From an uncultured Verrucomicrobia subdivision 3 bacterium (GTDB taxonomy: Bacteria > Verrucomicrobiota > Verrucomicrobiia > Limisphaerales > UBA11358), in the NCBI GenBank assembly GCA_903889895.1, contig CAISYZ010000213.1, positions 1 to 42,475 on the forward strand: a DNA stretch of 42,475 nucleotides, in the 5' to 3' direction. Under the pieces are notes generated by a model. It did no database searches. It saw only the letters and a program-made list of their open reading frames with translations, and was not told where the DNA came from. Position 1 is the stretch's first letter; each line of letters opens with the position of its first letter. Position numbers and translations under genes: made by a program. Of this stretch, positions 42,341 through 42,475 are shown in pieces.

Positions 42341-42475
42341 GATTCAAATCAGACGAAACATATGCCGACTAGAATTGCTGAATATTATCACTGCTGTCCG
42401 GTTTAGAAACCCAGTAAACATTGATGGTTTTCGGTGTCTGGCGGTTGTGTGGTGGGTGGAAGTTGAGCAAGCGCC
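42341..42475. other. window end, no gene recognised
   Basis: The last 135 bases contain no reading frame of note on either strand. The stretch from about 42393 (CTGTCCGGTTTAGAAACCC) could be the edge of another element, but nothing in view supports a specific call. Confidence 0.3.

Noticed and set aside
42393..42475. Possible terminal inverted repeat of an insertion sequence at the window end
   Set aside because: Only one end could be in view, no transposase frame is visible, and I cannot verify the similarity.

Overview
The window looks like a chromosomal stretch from a member of the Verrucomicrobiota, probably of the Pedosphaera/Limisphaera type. The basis is inference from gene content: a type IV pilus / type II secretion core followed by what I recognise as the four-gene Verru_Chthon cassette (order D-B-C-A), a giant Asn/Thr-rich secreted multidomain protein, Ala-Phe-Thr-Leu type prepilin sites, and high-GC DNA sprinkled with short heptameric repeats. 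I could not run a search to confirm the taxon.

Layout. Bases 1-3555 hold a plus-strand pilT (3' end only), pilB and pilC. A small BrnT-like/CopG-like toxin-antitoxin pair with its own promoter and operator-like palindrome sits at 3589-4303, interrupting the pilus cluster. Bases 4308-12884 carry five prepilin-like proteins and a 1361-residue GspK/PilX-like protein; the last four genes overlap by ATGA and must be translationally coupled. Bases 12885-13713 carry no convincing gene but an array of 21-bp near-palindromic repeats flanked by two copies of a compound GC-rich repeat. Bases 13714-27732 encode a 4672-residue exported subtilisin-like protein with nested LamG, lectin, pectate-lyase, RCC1, PPC and Ig-like domains. 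A second, different 21-bp array (27844-28084) follows it, so the giant gene is bracketed by 21-bp arrays.

Bases 28211-34331 hold uvrA, a DUF2059 protein and a large TPR protein, ended by a strong bidirectional hairpin. On the minus strand, 34397-37378 encode a Mg2+ P-type ATPase (mgtA) behind a CsoR/FrmR-like repressor, with a G-tract operator candidate in front. Divergent from it is an OprB-type porin (37546-38919). A TPP riboswitch (38974-39068) precedes thiC (39101-41074). After thiC, the 3' end of thiC appears twice more as short ORFs (41362-41493 and 42218-42340), and these copies enclose a frameshifted zeta-toxin-like kinase and its small partner gene.

How it may work together. The pilus ATPases, platform protein, pseudopilins and GspK-like protein could assemble a pseudopilus that exports large surface proteins, and the giant subtilase next door is a natural candidate client; this is inference. 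The most unusual signals are repetitive DNA: period-7 repeats that often code for the leader peptides of the pilins and even sit inside uvrA, two period-21 arrays around the giant gene, and the ThiC-tail duplications around a toxin module.
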